Positions 14,312 to 23,547 are shown, numbered from the stretch's first letter. The stretch is DNA of 64,000 nt from Phaeobacter sp. B1627 (GCF_006265095.1 NZ_VCNK01000004.1:62001-126000); one strand, 5' to 3'. Notes: a model not told the origin generated them from the sequence alone. Made by a program: numbers and translations.

Positions 14312-16411
14312 TCAGAACTTCGACGTCAGCGTGAGCGCCACATTGCGGCCCTCGCCCATATAGCAGGCGCCGGACTGGCAGGTGGTGACATAGAACTCAT
14401 CCAGCAGGTTCTGGACGTTCAGAGCCACTTGCCAGTTGTCACGGGAATAGGTGACTGCGGCATCGTAGAGGGTGTAGGACGGCGTCTTCTGGCTATCACT
14501 TCCGTCCCAGCTGGTGCCGGTGTAGCGAATGCCCGCGCCGAATTTCCAGCCCTGCAGGTTGCCCTGACGGGGTTCATAGTTGAACCAGAGCGATGCGGCG
14601 TTCTCGGGCACCTGCGCGATCTGCGCGCCGCTGGAACTTTCGGTGTCCAGATATGTGTAGGCGGCATCAAAGCTTGCGTCGCCGACCCGGTGGAACAGTT
14701 CCAGTTCCAGTCCCTTGGACTTGGCTTCTCCGGTCTGGATCGAGAAGCCCGGGTTCGCGGGATCCGCAACGGTCATTCTCGATTTCGTGAGATCAAACAC
14801 CGACGCTGTGAATAGCGTGTCCGTGCCAGCCGGCTGATATTTCACGCCAATCTCGTACTGTGTGCCTTTCGTCGGAGTGAACGGCACACCGTTGACATCC
14901 GCACCAACCACGTCCTGCCGGAAGCTCTCCGCATAGCTGATATAGGGGGAAACGCCATTGTCGAACTTGTACATAACCGCCGCATTGCCGGTCCATTCGC
15001 TGTCCTTGGCCGCATTTGTGGCGGGGCTGAAGCTACCGTTGCTGGCGCCGGATTCGATCCTGCCGTAGCGCAGACCGAAATCGACGTAGAGGCGATCATT
15101 CACCGTGGCGCGGTTCTGCAGATAGAGGCCCATTTCGGTAATAGACGTGCCATCGCTGTCGGCGACCGTGATGTCATTGTAGCCCGTATAGGTCGGGTTG
15201 AACGGGTCGATGGGCGCGATCTGAGCTCCGTATGCGAAGTCGCTGTCGTAATATCCGCGAGAATAACTTGCCCCGATGAGGCTGCGCATTTCAATCCCGC
15301 CAAGGGCGTAGTTGGCGGTGGCGTGGCCGTCGATCGCGGCGCTCTTCATTTCGTTCTCGGCGCGATAGAAGGAGCGGTTGATGGTGCCGTCTGCGTTGTA
15401 GCGGCCGTTGGCGAAGTTGTCGAACGCCCACCATGCGTGTTGATATTCCGCCTCACCCTCAAGGTAGCGGGCGCTGGCGTTCACCGACCAGGTGCTGTTG
15501 AAGCGATGGCTGAGCATCGCGGTCAGGCCGCGTTGCTCGCTGTTGAATTTGTCAAATCCCGGCTCGCCCACAAAGAGGCTGTCGTCAAAGAAAGTCCCGT
15601 TGCCAAAGCCGGTGGCCGGTTCGAGCGTGCCGTAGAGCGATGCGAACTGGATCAACGGGCTGCCGTCGTTCTTCTGGAAATTGGCAAGCAGGGTCAGCTC
15701 GGTATCATCGTTCGGCCGCCAGGTGATGGAGGGGGCAAAGGCCAAGGCATCGTCCTGCGAAAAATCGACAGGGGTCTCGGCGTTGCGCAACAGGCCAACC
15801 AGGCGGTAGCGCAGGGTTCCCGTCTCATTCAGCTCACCGCTGACGTCGGCTGCGATCTGACCGCGTTGGTTGGACCCGACGGAGAGCTGCAAAAGGTTTT
15901 CGCTGTCCTGCGCTGCCGTTTTCGAGGTCGTGTTGACCACGCCCCCGACCGAGCCGCTGCCGTAGAGCCCCGAGGCCGGCCCTTTCATCACTTCGACGCT
16001 GTTCAGCAGGAAGGGTTCCGGTTTGGTGTCGTTGTAGAACCCGTATCGGGCATTCAGACCGTCATGCAGGGTAGACGGGGCAAACCCACGCACCAATGAC
16101 CAATCCGAACGGTTGTCCAGGCCCCATTGCCCGGCCACGATGCCAGAGGCGTATTGTAGCGCCTGCTCGACGCTGGCCGCACCGCGTTCCGCGATCTGTT
16201 GCGCGGTGACGATGTGAACGGCACGCGGCGTATTCGCAATCGTATCTCCGGTCTTGGCGACAGAGCCCGAACCGAGCGCGACGCTCTCCCCAAAGAAAGC
16301 GGTGGTTTCATCGCTTTCAACGTAGATTGGCTGGAGTTCTATGACTTCTGCCGCTGCAGGGAGCGCCGCGATCAAAGCACAGATTGATACAGTTGTTGTC
16401 CGAAGTCCCAT
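14312..16411 (-). CDS. TonB-dependent siderophore receptor
   Basis: The 699-residue outer-membrane receptor has a signal peptide (MGLRTTTVSICALIAALPAAA), a TonB-box region near the mature N-terminus (VIELQPIYV), and a plug domain of about 50-170 (TPRAVHIVTAQQIAERG, VEVMKGPASGLYGSGSVGGVVN). A 22-stranded barrel follows, ending in the expected aromatic residue (ALTLTSKF). The layout matches FhuE/FcuA-type siderophore receptors; the ligand is uncertain. It is first in the co-directional uptake locus. On the minus strand a TTGACT and an AT-rich TATA stretch lie near 16475-16500, a possible promoter. An iron-regulator box is not clear. Confidence 0.92.
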   Translation of the reverse strand: MGLRTTTVSICALIAALPAAAEVIELQPIYVESDETTAFFGESVALGSGSVAKTGDTIANTPRAVHIVTAQQIAERGAASVEQALQYASGIVAGQWGLDNRSDWSLVRGFAPSTLHDGLNARYGFYNDTKPEPFLLNSVEVMKGPASGLYGSGSVGGVVNTTSKTAAQDSENLLQLSVGSNQRGQIAADVSGELNETGTLRYRLVGLLRNAETPVDFSQDDALAFAPSITWRPNDDTELTLLANFQKNDGSPLIQFASLYGTLEPATGFGNGTFFDDSLFVGEPGFDKFNSEQRGLTAMLSHRFNSTWSVNASARYLEGEAEYQHAWWAFDNFANGRYNADGTINRSFYRAENEMKSAAIDGHATANYALGGIEMRSLIGASYSRGYYDSDFAYGAQIAPIDPFNPTYTGYNDITVADSDGTSITEMGLYLQNRATVNDRLYVDFGLRYGRIESGASNGSFSPATNAAKDSEWTGNAAVMYKFDNGVSPYISYAESFRQDVVGADVNGVPFTPTKGTQYEIGVKYQPAGTDTLFTASVFDLTKSRMTVADPANPGFSIQTGEAKSKGLELELFHRVGDASFDAAYTYLDTESSSGAQIAQVPENAASLWFNYEPRQGNLQGWKFGAGIRYTGTSWDGSDSQKTPSYTLYDAAVTYSRDNWQVALNVQNLLDEFYVTTCQSGACYMGEGRNVALTLTSKF

Positions 16412-16633
16412 GTCCCACTTCCGCTTATTTTTTCTTGTTCTGCTACCTGGCGAAAATGCTTGGTAAGTTTGCCGCTATAAAACCCATATAAAAGAGTCAA
16501 GTATTAAACATTTGCGGAAGACGCGGCGTTGCTGCAGCGCGCGAAGCGCCCGGGCGGCTGGCCTGAGAAGGCGGGAGGGCTGGCTCTCGTTGCCGGGATT
16601 CACGTCGGCGGGGAAGAAATTTGGGTTGACAGT

Positions 16634-17350
16634 ATGCGCAACTCGGGGCCTAAACATCCAACATTTTTGCAAACATGGAATGAAATGCTGTTCTCTCGCC
16701 GTGCCCCTGAGGATGATACCGTGGTTGCCATGCTGGCGTCTGCCATCCGGCGCGACATCTCCTTTGGTGCGCTGTGTCCGGACGAAAAGCTGAAAATCGA
16801 TGACCTCAGAAAACGCTATGGCGGCTCAAACCATTCCATGCGGGAAAGCCTTCGCATGCTGGTCTCTGAAGGTATGGTGGAGGCCACCAGTCAGCGGGGA
16901 TTTCGGGTGACATCGGCAACTGAACAGGATCTCGCCGATATCCTGTTTGTGCGGCTGGAGGTTGAAAAACTGGCTCTGTCCCTTGCGATCGAACATGGTA
17001 GCGTGGAGTGGGAAGCGGCCGTGATTGCCGCCCATCATCAAATGAAGCGTTGCGAAACTGTGGTGCAGCGCGACCCCGATGATGCTTCTGCACTGGAGTG
17101 GGACGAGGCGTGCCGAGCCTATACGCTGACGCTGGTATCTGCCTGCGGATCACCGCGCCTGATTGAAATGACCGGCAGATTTTACAATCAGTCCCGTCGC
17201 TTCCGTCTGGCCCGCCTGCGGGAGGGGCGCGTTGACTTTGACGCCCGTGGCCGTCGGCATACCGCACTGGTCGCGGCACTCATCGACAGGGACGTGCCGG
17301 CAGCGCTTGTGCTTCTGGAGGAGGATACCCGCGCGGACTTGCGCGGTTGA
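16634..17350 (+). CDS. GntR-family (FCD/FadR-type) transcriptional regulator
   Basis: With the ATG at 16634 the product has 238 residues. The winged HTH (about 30-95) has DEKLKIDDLRKRYGGSNHSMRESLRMLVSEGMVEATSQRGFRV. The C-terminal all-helical FCD domain (about 105-230) has LADILFVRLEVEKLALSLAIEHG and RRHTALVAALIDRDVPAALVLLEED. FCD regulators bind small carboxylates, often through a metal. The gene is divergent from the siderophore receptor and 33 nt ahead of an ABC importer, which it most likely controls. The start is uncertain: TTG at 16529 and ATG at 16685 are alternatives, and none has a strong ribosome site. A perfect 10-bp palindrome GATAATTATC lies at 17357-17366. Confidence 0.85.
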   Translation: MRNSGPKHPTFLQTWNEMLFSRRAPEDDTVVAMLASAIRRDISFGALCPDEKLKIDDLRKRYGGSNHSMRESLRMLVSEGMVEATSQRGFRVTSATEQDLADILFVRLEVEKLALSLAIEHGSVEWEAAVIAAHHQMKRCETVVQRDPDDASALEWDEACRAYTLTLVSACGSPRLIEMTGRFYNQSRRFRLARLREGRVDFDARGRRHTALVAALIDRDVPAALVLLEEDTRADLRG

Positions 17351-17383
17351 GACGCAGATAATTATCACTGGGAGGAGAACACG

Positions 17384-18400
17384 GTGACATTCAACAGACG
17401 ACAAACGCTCGCACTTATGGGGGCGGCAGCCGCTTCGGGCCTTGCGGCTCCGGCCATCGCCTCGGGCAAGAAACCGGTGGTCGGTGCCCTGAGCCTCACC
17501 AGCCATTCGGGGAGCTTCATTGCGTTGGAGCGCGGCTATTTCAAAGAGGCTGGCCTCGACGTCGAGCTGAAGTTCTTTCAGGCGGCGCAACCCATGGCCG
17601 TTGCCATTGCCTCGGGGGACGTGGACTTTGGGGTCACGGCACTCTCCGGTGGGCTTTTGAGCCTCGCTCAGAAGGGGGCGGTCAAGGTCATCGGCGGTGC
17701 ACTCTCGGAGGAGCCCGGTATCGACGGCCAGAAAATCCTCGCATCCGACGCGGCCTTCAAGGCTGGTTTGACCTCGCCCGCGGCGCTGGACGGCAAGCGC
17801 TACGGCATGACGACGGCGGGCTCCTCTTTCCACTACATGGGGTCAAAGATCGCCGGGGCTGAAGGTGGCAAGCCGCAGTTCATCCCGCTGCAAAAAGTGG
17901 GTGCCGTCATTGGCGCGCTCAAGTCCGGCCAGATCGATGCGTGGTCCATTGTGCCCCATATCGCCAAACCCCTCGCAGGTTCGGGGGCAGTTCATATCAT
18001 CGGCAATGTCGCGGACTATCTGCCGAACTATCAGGTCACCACCGTGTTTACGTCGTCGCGCAATGCAAGTGATGAACGGGGCCTGACCGAAAGCTTCCTC
18101 AAGGGCTTCGGCATGGGGGTCGCCGACTACAACGCAACCATGGTCGACACCGAAAATGGCGATGCCGCCATCGACGAGATGGTCGATCTGATCCACAAAT
18201 ACGTCTACACTGACCGCCCGCGTGAAAAGGCCGCGCCCTCGATCATCAATGGCTCCATGCGGATCAACAAGGATGCGGCCATCAATGTCGCCTCGGTGAC
18301 GGATCAGCTGACCTGGATGCAGGACGAGGGGTTGGTCGATGCCGGTATTACGCTCGAGACCTTCCTCGACACCAGCTACGTCGAGGTGATCGGCGCCTGA
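17384..18400 (+). CDS. NMT1/SsuA-type ABC substrate-binding protein (GTG start)
   Basis: The 338-residue product starts at GTG with a GGGAGGAG ribosome site. The N-terminus has NRRQTLALMGAAAASGLAAPAIA, a likely Tat signal. The mature protein is of the NMT1/SsuA/TauA type: SFIALERGYFKEAGLDVELKFF, PMAVAIASGDVDFGVTALSGG, LDGKRYGMTTAGSSFHYM and ALKSGQIDAWSIVPHIA. The class binds nitrate, sulfonates, taurine, aromatic acids, pyrimidines and others, so the substrate stays open. It is first in a binding protein-ATPase-permease operon behind a GntR regulator, which suggests a catabolic carboxylate or nitrogen source. Confidence 0.88.
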   Translation: MTFNRRQTLALMGAAAASGLAAPAIASGKKPVVGALSLTSHSGSFIALERGYFKEAGLDVELKFFQAAQPMAVAIASGDVDFGVTALSGGLLSLAQKGAVKVIGGALSEEPGIDGQKILASDAAFKAGLTSPAALDGKRYGMTTAGSSFHYMGSKIAGAEGGKPQFIPLQKVGAVIGALKSGQIDAWSIVPHIAKPLAGSGAVHIIGNVADYLPNYQVTTVFTSSRNASDERGLTESFLKGFGMGVADYNATMVDTENGDAAIDEMVDLIHKYVYTDRPREKAAPSIINGSMRINKDAAINVASVTDQLTWMQDEGLVDAGITLETFLDTSYVEVIGA

Positions 18401-18465
18401 CGGGCAAATCAATTACGGAACTAAGGGTGCGGGCGTCGGCCCGCCCCTGACACGGGACGGAATTC

Positions 18466-19233
18466 ATGGACATTCGACTGGACGCGATCAGCCATTCCTA
18501 TGGCGAGACCGAGGTATTGCGCGACATCTCCCTGGAGGTGGGATCGGGGCAGATCGTCTGTCTGGTCGGCCCTTCGGGGTGTGGGAAGTCGACGTTGCTG
18601 CGGTTTCTCGGCGGGCTGGAGCGCCCTCAATCCGGTCGGGTCCTGCAACTGGGATCGCCGCCCGAGGGCTGTCTGAACCCGCTGACCTACGTGTTTCAGG
18701 ATTTCGCCTTGTTGCCGTGGCGCAGCGTTCACGGCAACATTTCCCTGGTGTTGGAAGATCACGGCATTCGGGGCGCCCGGGCGGATCACATCATCGGCGA
18801 CGTTCTGGCCCGGACCAAGTTGACCGACTTTGCCGGTGCATTGCCGAAACAGCTTTCGGGCGGGATGAAGCAACGGGTCGCGATTGCCCGCGCCTTGGCC
18901 GTGAAGCCTGCGGTCATGTTGATGGATGAACCACTCTCTGCGCTCGACAGTCAGACCCGGGAATTGCTGATGGATGACCTCATTGCGCTGTGGGACCGGC
19001 AGCCCTTCACAGCCGTCTACGTCACCCACAACCTCGCCGAAGCCGTACGGCTGGGGCACAAGATCGTGGTGCTGTCCCGCCGTCCCGGCCAGATCCGGGA
19101 AATCGTCGAAATCGAAAAGCCGCTGGCCGCCAGAGAGTATGCGGATCCGGATCTTGAGAAGGTTCAGAAACATCTCTGGACCCTCATGCGGGACGAAGCC
19201 CGGGCCGCCGATGAGGAGTTGCTGAATGTCTGA
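18466..19233 (+). CDS. SsuB/TauB-type ABC ATPase
   Basis: The 255-residue ATPase has Walker A GPSGCGKST, Q-loop YVFQDFALLPWRSVHGNI (the LLPW block is a hallmark of the nitrate/sulfonate/taurine group), signature LSGGMKQRVAIARAL, Walker B VMLMDEPLSALDSQ and switch His in YVTHNLAEAVRLGHK. The stop overlaps the permease start by 8 nt. It supplies energy to the importer formed with the neighbouring permease and binding protein. Confidence 0.92.
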   Translation: MDIRLDAISHSYGETEVLRDISLEVGSGQIVCLVGPSGCGKSTLLRFLGGLERPQSGRVLQLGSPPEGCLNPLTYVFQDFALLPWRSVHGNISLVLEDHGIRGARADHIIGDVLARTKLTDFAGALPKQLSGGMKQRVAIARALAVKPAVMLMDEPLSALDSQTRELLMDDLIALWDRQPFTAVYVTHNLAEAVRLGHKIVVLSRRPGQIREIVEIEKPLAAREYADPDLEKVQKHLWTLMRDEARAADEELLNV

Positions 19234-20038
19234 TACATCCCTGCCGCGTCGCCAACCGCTGGAAGTCCGGTTTCGGGGAGGTGGCTTTGCCCCGCGGCGT
19301 CATCGCTGGGTTGGGGGCGCGGCCTTTGTCGCGCTGATCGCCCTTCTGGAGTGGGGCACGCAATCAGGGGTGATCACGCCGCTGACGTTGCCGAAACCCT
19401 CGGATGTCCTGGCCACTCTGGTCGAGTTGTGGCAGTCCGGCATGTTCGTGAAACATATCGTGCCCTCGTTGACCCGGCTGGCCGTCGGAGCCTCTTTGGG
19501 GGCTGGTGTCGGCGTGGGTGTCGGCGTTTTGATCGGGCTGTTTTCGCTGATCCGCGCCGGATTGGTGCCGTTGGTTGCGGCTATTTTCCCCATCCCCAAG
19601 ATCGCCCTGCTGCCGTTGTTCGTGATCTGGTTCGGGATCGACGAGGGGTCAAAATACGCGCTGATTGCATTCGGGACCTTCACGCCCACTGTGGTGGCCA
19701 CCTATGGCGCGGTCGACAATGTGGATCGCTCTCTGATCCGCATGGGGCAGAGCTTTGGCCTGTCGTGGTTTTCCATCGTGCGCAAGATCGTGCTTCCGGG
19801 GGCGATGCCGGGGATCCTGTCCGGGCTGCGTATCAGCCTTGCGATCGCGATCATTCTCCTTGTCGCCGCAGAAATGCTGGGCGCGCAATACGGGATCGGT
19901 GCCTATATCCTGGAGGCGGGCTCGCTGTATGATCTGGAGCGGTTGTTTGCCGGAGTAGTGATCTTGTCCCTGTTGGGCGTTCTCACGTCCGCGGCCATTG
20001 GCATGATCGAACGGCGGGTGCTGGCCTGGCGATCCTGA
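19226..20038 (+). CDS. SsuC/TauC-type ABC permease
   Basis: The 270-residue permease has about six membrane helices after a 30-residue cytoplasmic N-terminus. The coupling-helix region GQSFGLSWFSIVRKIVLPGAMPGILSGLRISLAIAIILLVAAEMLGAQYGIG is typical of the SsuC/TauC family. It is the last gene of the operon and converges on the leftward tup regulator gene 53 nt away. No clear terminator is visible in that short gap. Confidence 0.92.
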   Translation: MSDTSLPRRQPLEVRFRGGGFAPRRHRWVGGAAFVALIALLEWGTQSGVITPLTLPKPSDVLATLVELWQSGMFVKHIVPSLTRLAVGASLGAGVGVGVGVLIGLFSLIRAGLVPLVAAIFPIPKIALLPLFVIWFGIDEGSKYALIAFGTFTPTVVATYGAVDNVDRSLIRMGQSFGLSWFSIVRKIVLPGAMPGILSGLRISLAIAIILLVAAEMLGAQYGIGAYILEAGSLYDLERLFAGVVILSLLGVLTSAAIGMIERRVLAWRS

Positions 20039-20090
20039 CCAATCGGTAGGGATCAGCAGGGATGGGGCAGTGGTTCAGGGCTCAGCCCGC

Positions 20091-20981
20091 TCAGGCGTTC
20101 CAGGCAACAGTCCCGAAGCTGCTGACGTCATAGCCACCAAGGCTGGCCGCCCGTTTCGCAAAGGCATCGGTCTGGCAGTAGGACAGGAAGGTCTGGAAAC
20201 CGGCCTCGAACCAGGCTTTCCGGTCCACCAGCAAGGCAAATTCTTCTTTGACGATGGGCGTAAAGCGCAGGCCATAGCCCTGTGCGACGGATTCGAGGCC
20301 AAAGGTCACATCGGCGGCACCCCGGCGGACGTGTTCGACGGCCTCATCCTCGGAGCGCGCCACGTCGGTTGTCGGGATCGCGTCGAGATCCACCTCTGCA
20401 TCCGCCGCGAGATCCCGGAGCAGGCGATCCGTACCTGATCCCGGCTGTCTTGGAACGAGACGAAGCGCTGTCAGGTCCTGAAGGCGTGACAGTTCTCCGA
20501 CGCCCTCGCGGTAGACCAGCCCCCGCTGGCGGCTTGCAAACTGGATGAGCACGGCATTCTGGCTCGCGGCCATGCGTTGCACCGCAGTGATATTCCAGGT
20601 TCCAAGCCTGCCGTCATGGAGATGCAGCCCGGTCGCGATGCCCTCGCCTTTGGTGAAACGCTCCAGCCCGTCCATCGAGCCGTCAAAATATGTGGCGAGC
20701 CCGGAGCGCGACTGTCGGATCGCCCAATCAAGCAGCGGATCGTGGCTTCCGAGAAGGATCTGCGGGCGATCTGTGATCGTGGTGGTCGCGCCTCCGGATT
20801 TGGCCCTGTTCAGCCAGGCGCGAATTTCACCAGCGGGGAACAGAAGCTTTCCCGTCGCACGCGAACAGGGCACCTCGCCAGAGGCTGCGAGATCATAGAT
20901 CTTGCGTTCTTTCAGGCGTAGCAGCTCCGCCAGCTCGCGAACGGTCAGAAACTCGTGGTCAGGAAAATTCAGGTCGGTCAT
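20091..20981 (-). CDS. One-component regulator: excisionase-type HTH plus PBP-like ligand domain
   Basis: The 296-residue product has an N-terminal MerR/excisionase-like HTH (about 8-60: LTVRELAELLRLKERKIYDLAASGEVPCSRATGKLLFP). The rest is a PBP-like domain (about 75-290), related to periplasmic metal-oxyanion binding proteins and the C-terminal half of molybdate-type regulators (LLGSHDPLLDWAIRQSRSGLA, RQRGLVYREG, LRLVPRQPGSGTDRLL, AADVTFGLESVA). It is the fourth gene after tupB-tupC-tupA, 48 nt after tupA. The best inference is a cytoplasmic sensor of tungstate or molybdate that adjusts tup expression. The ligand is not proven by sequence. Confidence 0.82.
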   Translation of the reverse strand: MTDLNFPDHEFLTVRELAELLRLKERKIYDLAASGEVPCSRATGKLLFPAGEIRAWLNRAKSGGATTTITDRPQILLGSHDPLLDWAIRQSRSGLATYFDGSMDGLERFTKGEGIATGLHLHDGRLGTWNITAVQRMAASQNAVLIQFASRQRGLVYREGVGELSRLQDLTALRLVPRQPGSGTDRLLRDLAADAEVDLDAIPTTDVARSEDEAVEHVRRGAADVTFGLESVAQGYGLRFTPIVKEEFALLVDRKAWFEAGFQTFLSYCQTDAFAKRAASLGGYDVSSFGTVAWNA

Positions 20982-21029
20982 GTCGCAGTCTGGTTGGGGC
21001 GACTTTGGGTCGTCGCCCCGCAGACTGTA

Positions 21030-21851
21030 TCAGTTCTTTGGCGCGTTGGGAAAGAACAGTTGCTGATTGCCGACTTCAAAGGCAGCAATCGCACTCTGAC
21101 CCTCGTCGGAGATCAGCCAGTCGGTGAATTTCTTCGCCGCATCCACATGCACCGACGGGCATTTCGCCGGGTTCACCGGGATCACGCCATATTGGTTGAA
21201 CAGATCATCATCGCCTTCAACCTGAATTTTATAATCCTGCTTGTTGCCAAAGCTGATCCATGTGGCGCGGTCCGTCATCACATAGGCTCCCATGCCAATG
21301 CCCGCATTCAAGGTCGCCCCCATTCCGGAGCCGGTTTCGCGATACCACTGACCAGAGGCCGCCGACGGGTCGACACCGCTCTCTGCCCAGAGTGATTTTT
21401 CCTTCTTGTGGGTGCCGGACTCATCGCCGCGTGATGCGAACAATGCGCCGCTGGCGGCAATCTTGGCGAATGCGGCCTGCGCATCCGTCGTGCCGCCCAC
21501 CGCTGCGGGGTCCGCTTCCGGGCCGACAATGACAAAATCATTGTACATCAAATCTGTTCGCGCGGTCCCGTAGCCGGCTTCCACGAAATCGAGTTCAGAC
21601 GCTTTGGCATGAACCAGCAAGACGTCCCCGTCGCAATTCTGTGCGTTCTTGATGGCCTGCCCGGTGCCGACTGCGACCACGTTGACCTGAATGTCCGTCT
21701 TGTCCTGAAACAGCGGCAGAAGATAATCGTAGAGGCCGGAGTTCGCAGTCGATGTGGTCGATTGGACGATAATGGATTGATCCGCAGCAGCGACGCTGCC
21801 TGCAAGTGCCAGTGCAGCAATGGACGCACAGAGGGATTGGCTCAGTTTCAT
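21030..21851 (-). CDS. tupA: Tungstate-type ABC substrate-binding protein TupA
   Basis: The 273-residue product has a signal peptide (MKLSQSLCASIAALALAGSVAAA). The TupA fingerprint is QSTTSTANSGLYDYLLPLF near the mature N-terminus, then VAVGTGQAIKNAQNCDGDVLLVHAKASE, YNDFVIVGPEADPA and FASRGDESGTHKKEKSLW. The STTS and SRGDESGTH segments contact the oxyanion in TupA structures. TupA proteins prefer tungstate over molybdate. Tungstate would serve tungsten-dependent formate dehydrogenase or aldehyde oxidoreductase, but no such gene is in this window. Third in tupB-tupC-tupA-regulator. Confidence 0.9.
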   Translation of the reverse strand: MKLSQSLCASIAALALAGSVAAADQSIIVQSTTSTANSGLYDYLLPLFQDKTDIQVNVVAVGTGQAIKNAQNCDGDVLLVHAKASELDFVEAGYGTARTDLMYNDFVIVGPEADPAAVGGTTDAQAAFAKIAASGALFASRGDESGTHKKEKSLWAESGVDPSAASGQWYRETGSGMGATLNAGIGMGAYVMTDRATWISFGNKQDYKIQVEGDDDLFNQYGVIPVNPAKCPSVHVDAAKKFTDWLISDEGQSAIAAFEVGNQQLFFPNAPKN

Positions 21852-21875
21852 GTGGGGCTCCCTTGAGTTTTTTGG

Positions 21876-22634
21876 CTAAAGAACAAGTCTGCCGTTCAGA
21901 TAATCCCGGGCGGCTGTGGTCTGTGGGGCAGAAAAGAAATCACGGGCGGCGCTGTGTTCTGCGATGCGTCCGCCCTGCAGGAAGACGACATCATCCGCCA
22001 GCCGTCGGGCCTGTCCGATGTCGTGCGTCACGCAGATCACCCGGACGCCTCGGGCACAGGCATCCCGCACGATGGTCTCGATGGACAGGATGGAGGCCGG
22101 ATCCAGACTGGCGGTGGCCTCGTCCAGAAACAGGACATCGGGCTCTGTTGCCAGCGCCCGGGCCAGTGCAAGGCGCTGTGCCTCGCCGCCAGACAGCAAC
22201 CGTGCGGGCTGGCGTGCCTTTTGGGCGAGGCCAACATGATCAAGCAATGCATTGCAAAGGGAGCGGGGGCGACCCTTTGCGCGCAGGACAAAGTCAATAT
22301 TCGCGGCCACGGACCGGCGCAACAGGACTGGCTTCTGGAACACGAGGGCCTGTCGTGCCATTGCTGCGGCGGCGGTTTGGCCGCCCCAGTTGATCTCGCC
22401 TGTGGTTGGCGAAATCAACCCATGCAAAAGCTTCAGCAGCAGGCTTTTTCCGGCGCCATTCGGCCCCATGATCGCGGTGCACCCATGTGGGCCAAGATCC
22501 AGATTGACCCCGCTCAGAACCGCTTCTCCCTCAAAGCTCAGCCCGAGGTCGCGCACACGCAGCGGCATCAGGTTGGGGGCGGCTGCTTGCGGGATGGCAT
22601 TTGGGGTGAACGCGATGGTGCCGAGGCTAGACAT
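21876..22634 (-). CDS. tupC: Tungstate-type ABC ATPase TupC
   Basis: The 252-residue ATPase has Walker A GPNGAGKS, signature LSGGEAQRLALARAL, Walker B VLFLDEATASLDP and switch His in VTHDIGQARRLADD. The start overlaps tupB by 8 nt and the stop is 24 nt from tupA. A 30-residue N-terminal extension precedes the usual ATPase start (LRVRDLGLSFEG), so an internal start is possible. The D-loop EATASLDPAS is typical of the TupC/WtpC group. Confidence 0.88.
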   Translation of the reverse strand: MSSLGTIAFTPNAIPQAAAPNLMPLRVRDLGLSFEGEAVLSGVNLDLGPHGCTAIMGPNGAGKSLLLKLLHGLISPTTGEINWGGQTAAAAMARQALVFQKPVLLRRSVAANIDFVLRAKGRPRSLCNALLDHVGLAQKARQPARLLSGGEAQRLALARALATEPDVLFLDEATASLDPASILSIETIVRDACARGVRVICVTHDIGQARRLADDVVFLQGGRIAEHSAARDFFSAPQTTAARDYLNGRLVL

Positions 22635-23361
22635 AGGCTTGTCTCCGGGCGCTCATGCGCAGGCTCTGCACTGCGGCATTGACGCCAAGTGCAATGGTCA
22701 GCAGCAGCAGACCAAGCGCCAATGCGAGCGCAAGATCGCCTTTGGATGTTTCCAGAGCGATGGCTGTGGTCATCACGCGAGTCAGGTGATCGATATTGCC
22801 GCCGACGATTATGACCGCGCCGACCTCTGCAACGGCGCGGCCAAATCCGGCTAGGCCAACGGTCAGCAGGGAATAGCGGGCGTCCCACAGCAGGGCAGTC
22901 ACGGTTTGCCACTGGTTGAGGCAAAGAGAGCGGAACTGCTCTGCATATTCCATGTGCAGGTCTTCCAGAACCTGCCTTGACAGGGCAGCAATGATCGGAG
23001 CGATGAGGATGGTCTGGGCAATGATCATCGCCGTCGGCGTGTAAAGCAGCCCCAGGAACCCAAGCGGCCCCGATCTGGACAGGTGCAGATAGACGAGCAA
23101 GCCGACGACAACAGGCGGAAGTCCCATCAGCGCGTTCATGAGTACAAGGAGTATCCCGCGTCCCGGAAAGCGGCTGATGGCCATGAAAGCGCCCAGGGGC
23201 AGGCCGCAGAGGCAGGCCAGAAACGTCGCCGTCAGGCTGACGCGCAAGGAGAGCGCCACGATCTCAAACAGGTCCGCGTTTCCTGACAACACGAGCTGTA
23301 GCGCCAGTGTGAATGCGTCTGCGATGCTCTGCAAAATTTCCGACCTTTGCGAATTTTCCAT
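22627..23361 (-). CDS. tupB: Tungstate-type ABC permease TupB
   Basis: The 244-residue permease has about five membrane helices and the motif GLAGFGRAVAEVGAVIIVGGNIDHLTRVMTTAIALETSKGDLALALALG, the coupling loop typical of TupB. An N-terminal segment (about 20 residues) precedes the first helix. It is the first gene of the operon. A 17-bp palindrome lies about 113 nt upstream and may be an operator. Confidence 0.9.
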   Translation of the reverse strand: MENSQRSEILQSIADAFTLALQLVLSGNADLFEIVALSLRVSLTATFLACLCGLPLGAFMAISRFPGRGILLVLMNALMGLPPVVVGLLVYLHLSRSGPLGFLGLLYTPTAMIIAQTILIAPIIAALSRQVLEDLHMEYAEQFRSLCLNQWQTVTALLWDARYSLLTVGLAGFGRAVAEVGAVIIVGGNIDHLTRVMTTAIALETSKGDLALALALGLLLLTIALGVNAAVQSLRMSARRQAYV

Positions 23362-23473
23362 GCACAGGCTACGGAAGAAACCCTGTCGGCATCAAGAGAA
23401 ATGGCAGATGCTTCTTGAATATTCCGCATGTGAGGACAAATTGAACCTCTGGTAACTGCAAAATTTACGGCGA

Positions 23474-23490
23474 ACGGACGATCTGTCCGT
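23474..23490. promoter_or_regulatory. Palindrome upstream of tupB, candidate operator
   Basis: ACGGAC-GATCT-GTCCGT has perfect 6-bp arms. It lies between the tRNA-Pro terminator and tupB in an otherwise featureless 110-nt leader. The HTH/PBP-like regulator at the end of the tup operon is a reasonable candidate binder. Position and symmetry are the only evidence. Confidence 0.3.
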
Positions 23491-23521
23491 CCTGCAGTGG
23501 CCAGGGTACGAGCATAAAAAT

Positions 23522-23539
23522 AGGCGCCCGAAGGCGCCT
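23522..23539 (-). terminator. Terminator after tRNA-Pro
   Basis: On the minus strand AGGCGCC, a TTCG tetraloop and GGCGCCT are followed by TATTTTT, about 8 nt after the tRNA 3' end. Confidence 0.85.
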
Positions 23540-23547
23540 TGTTTTAT

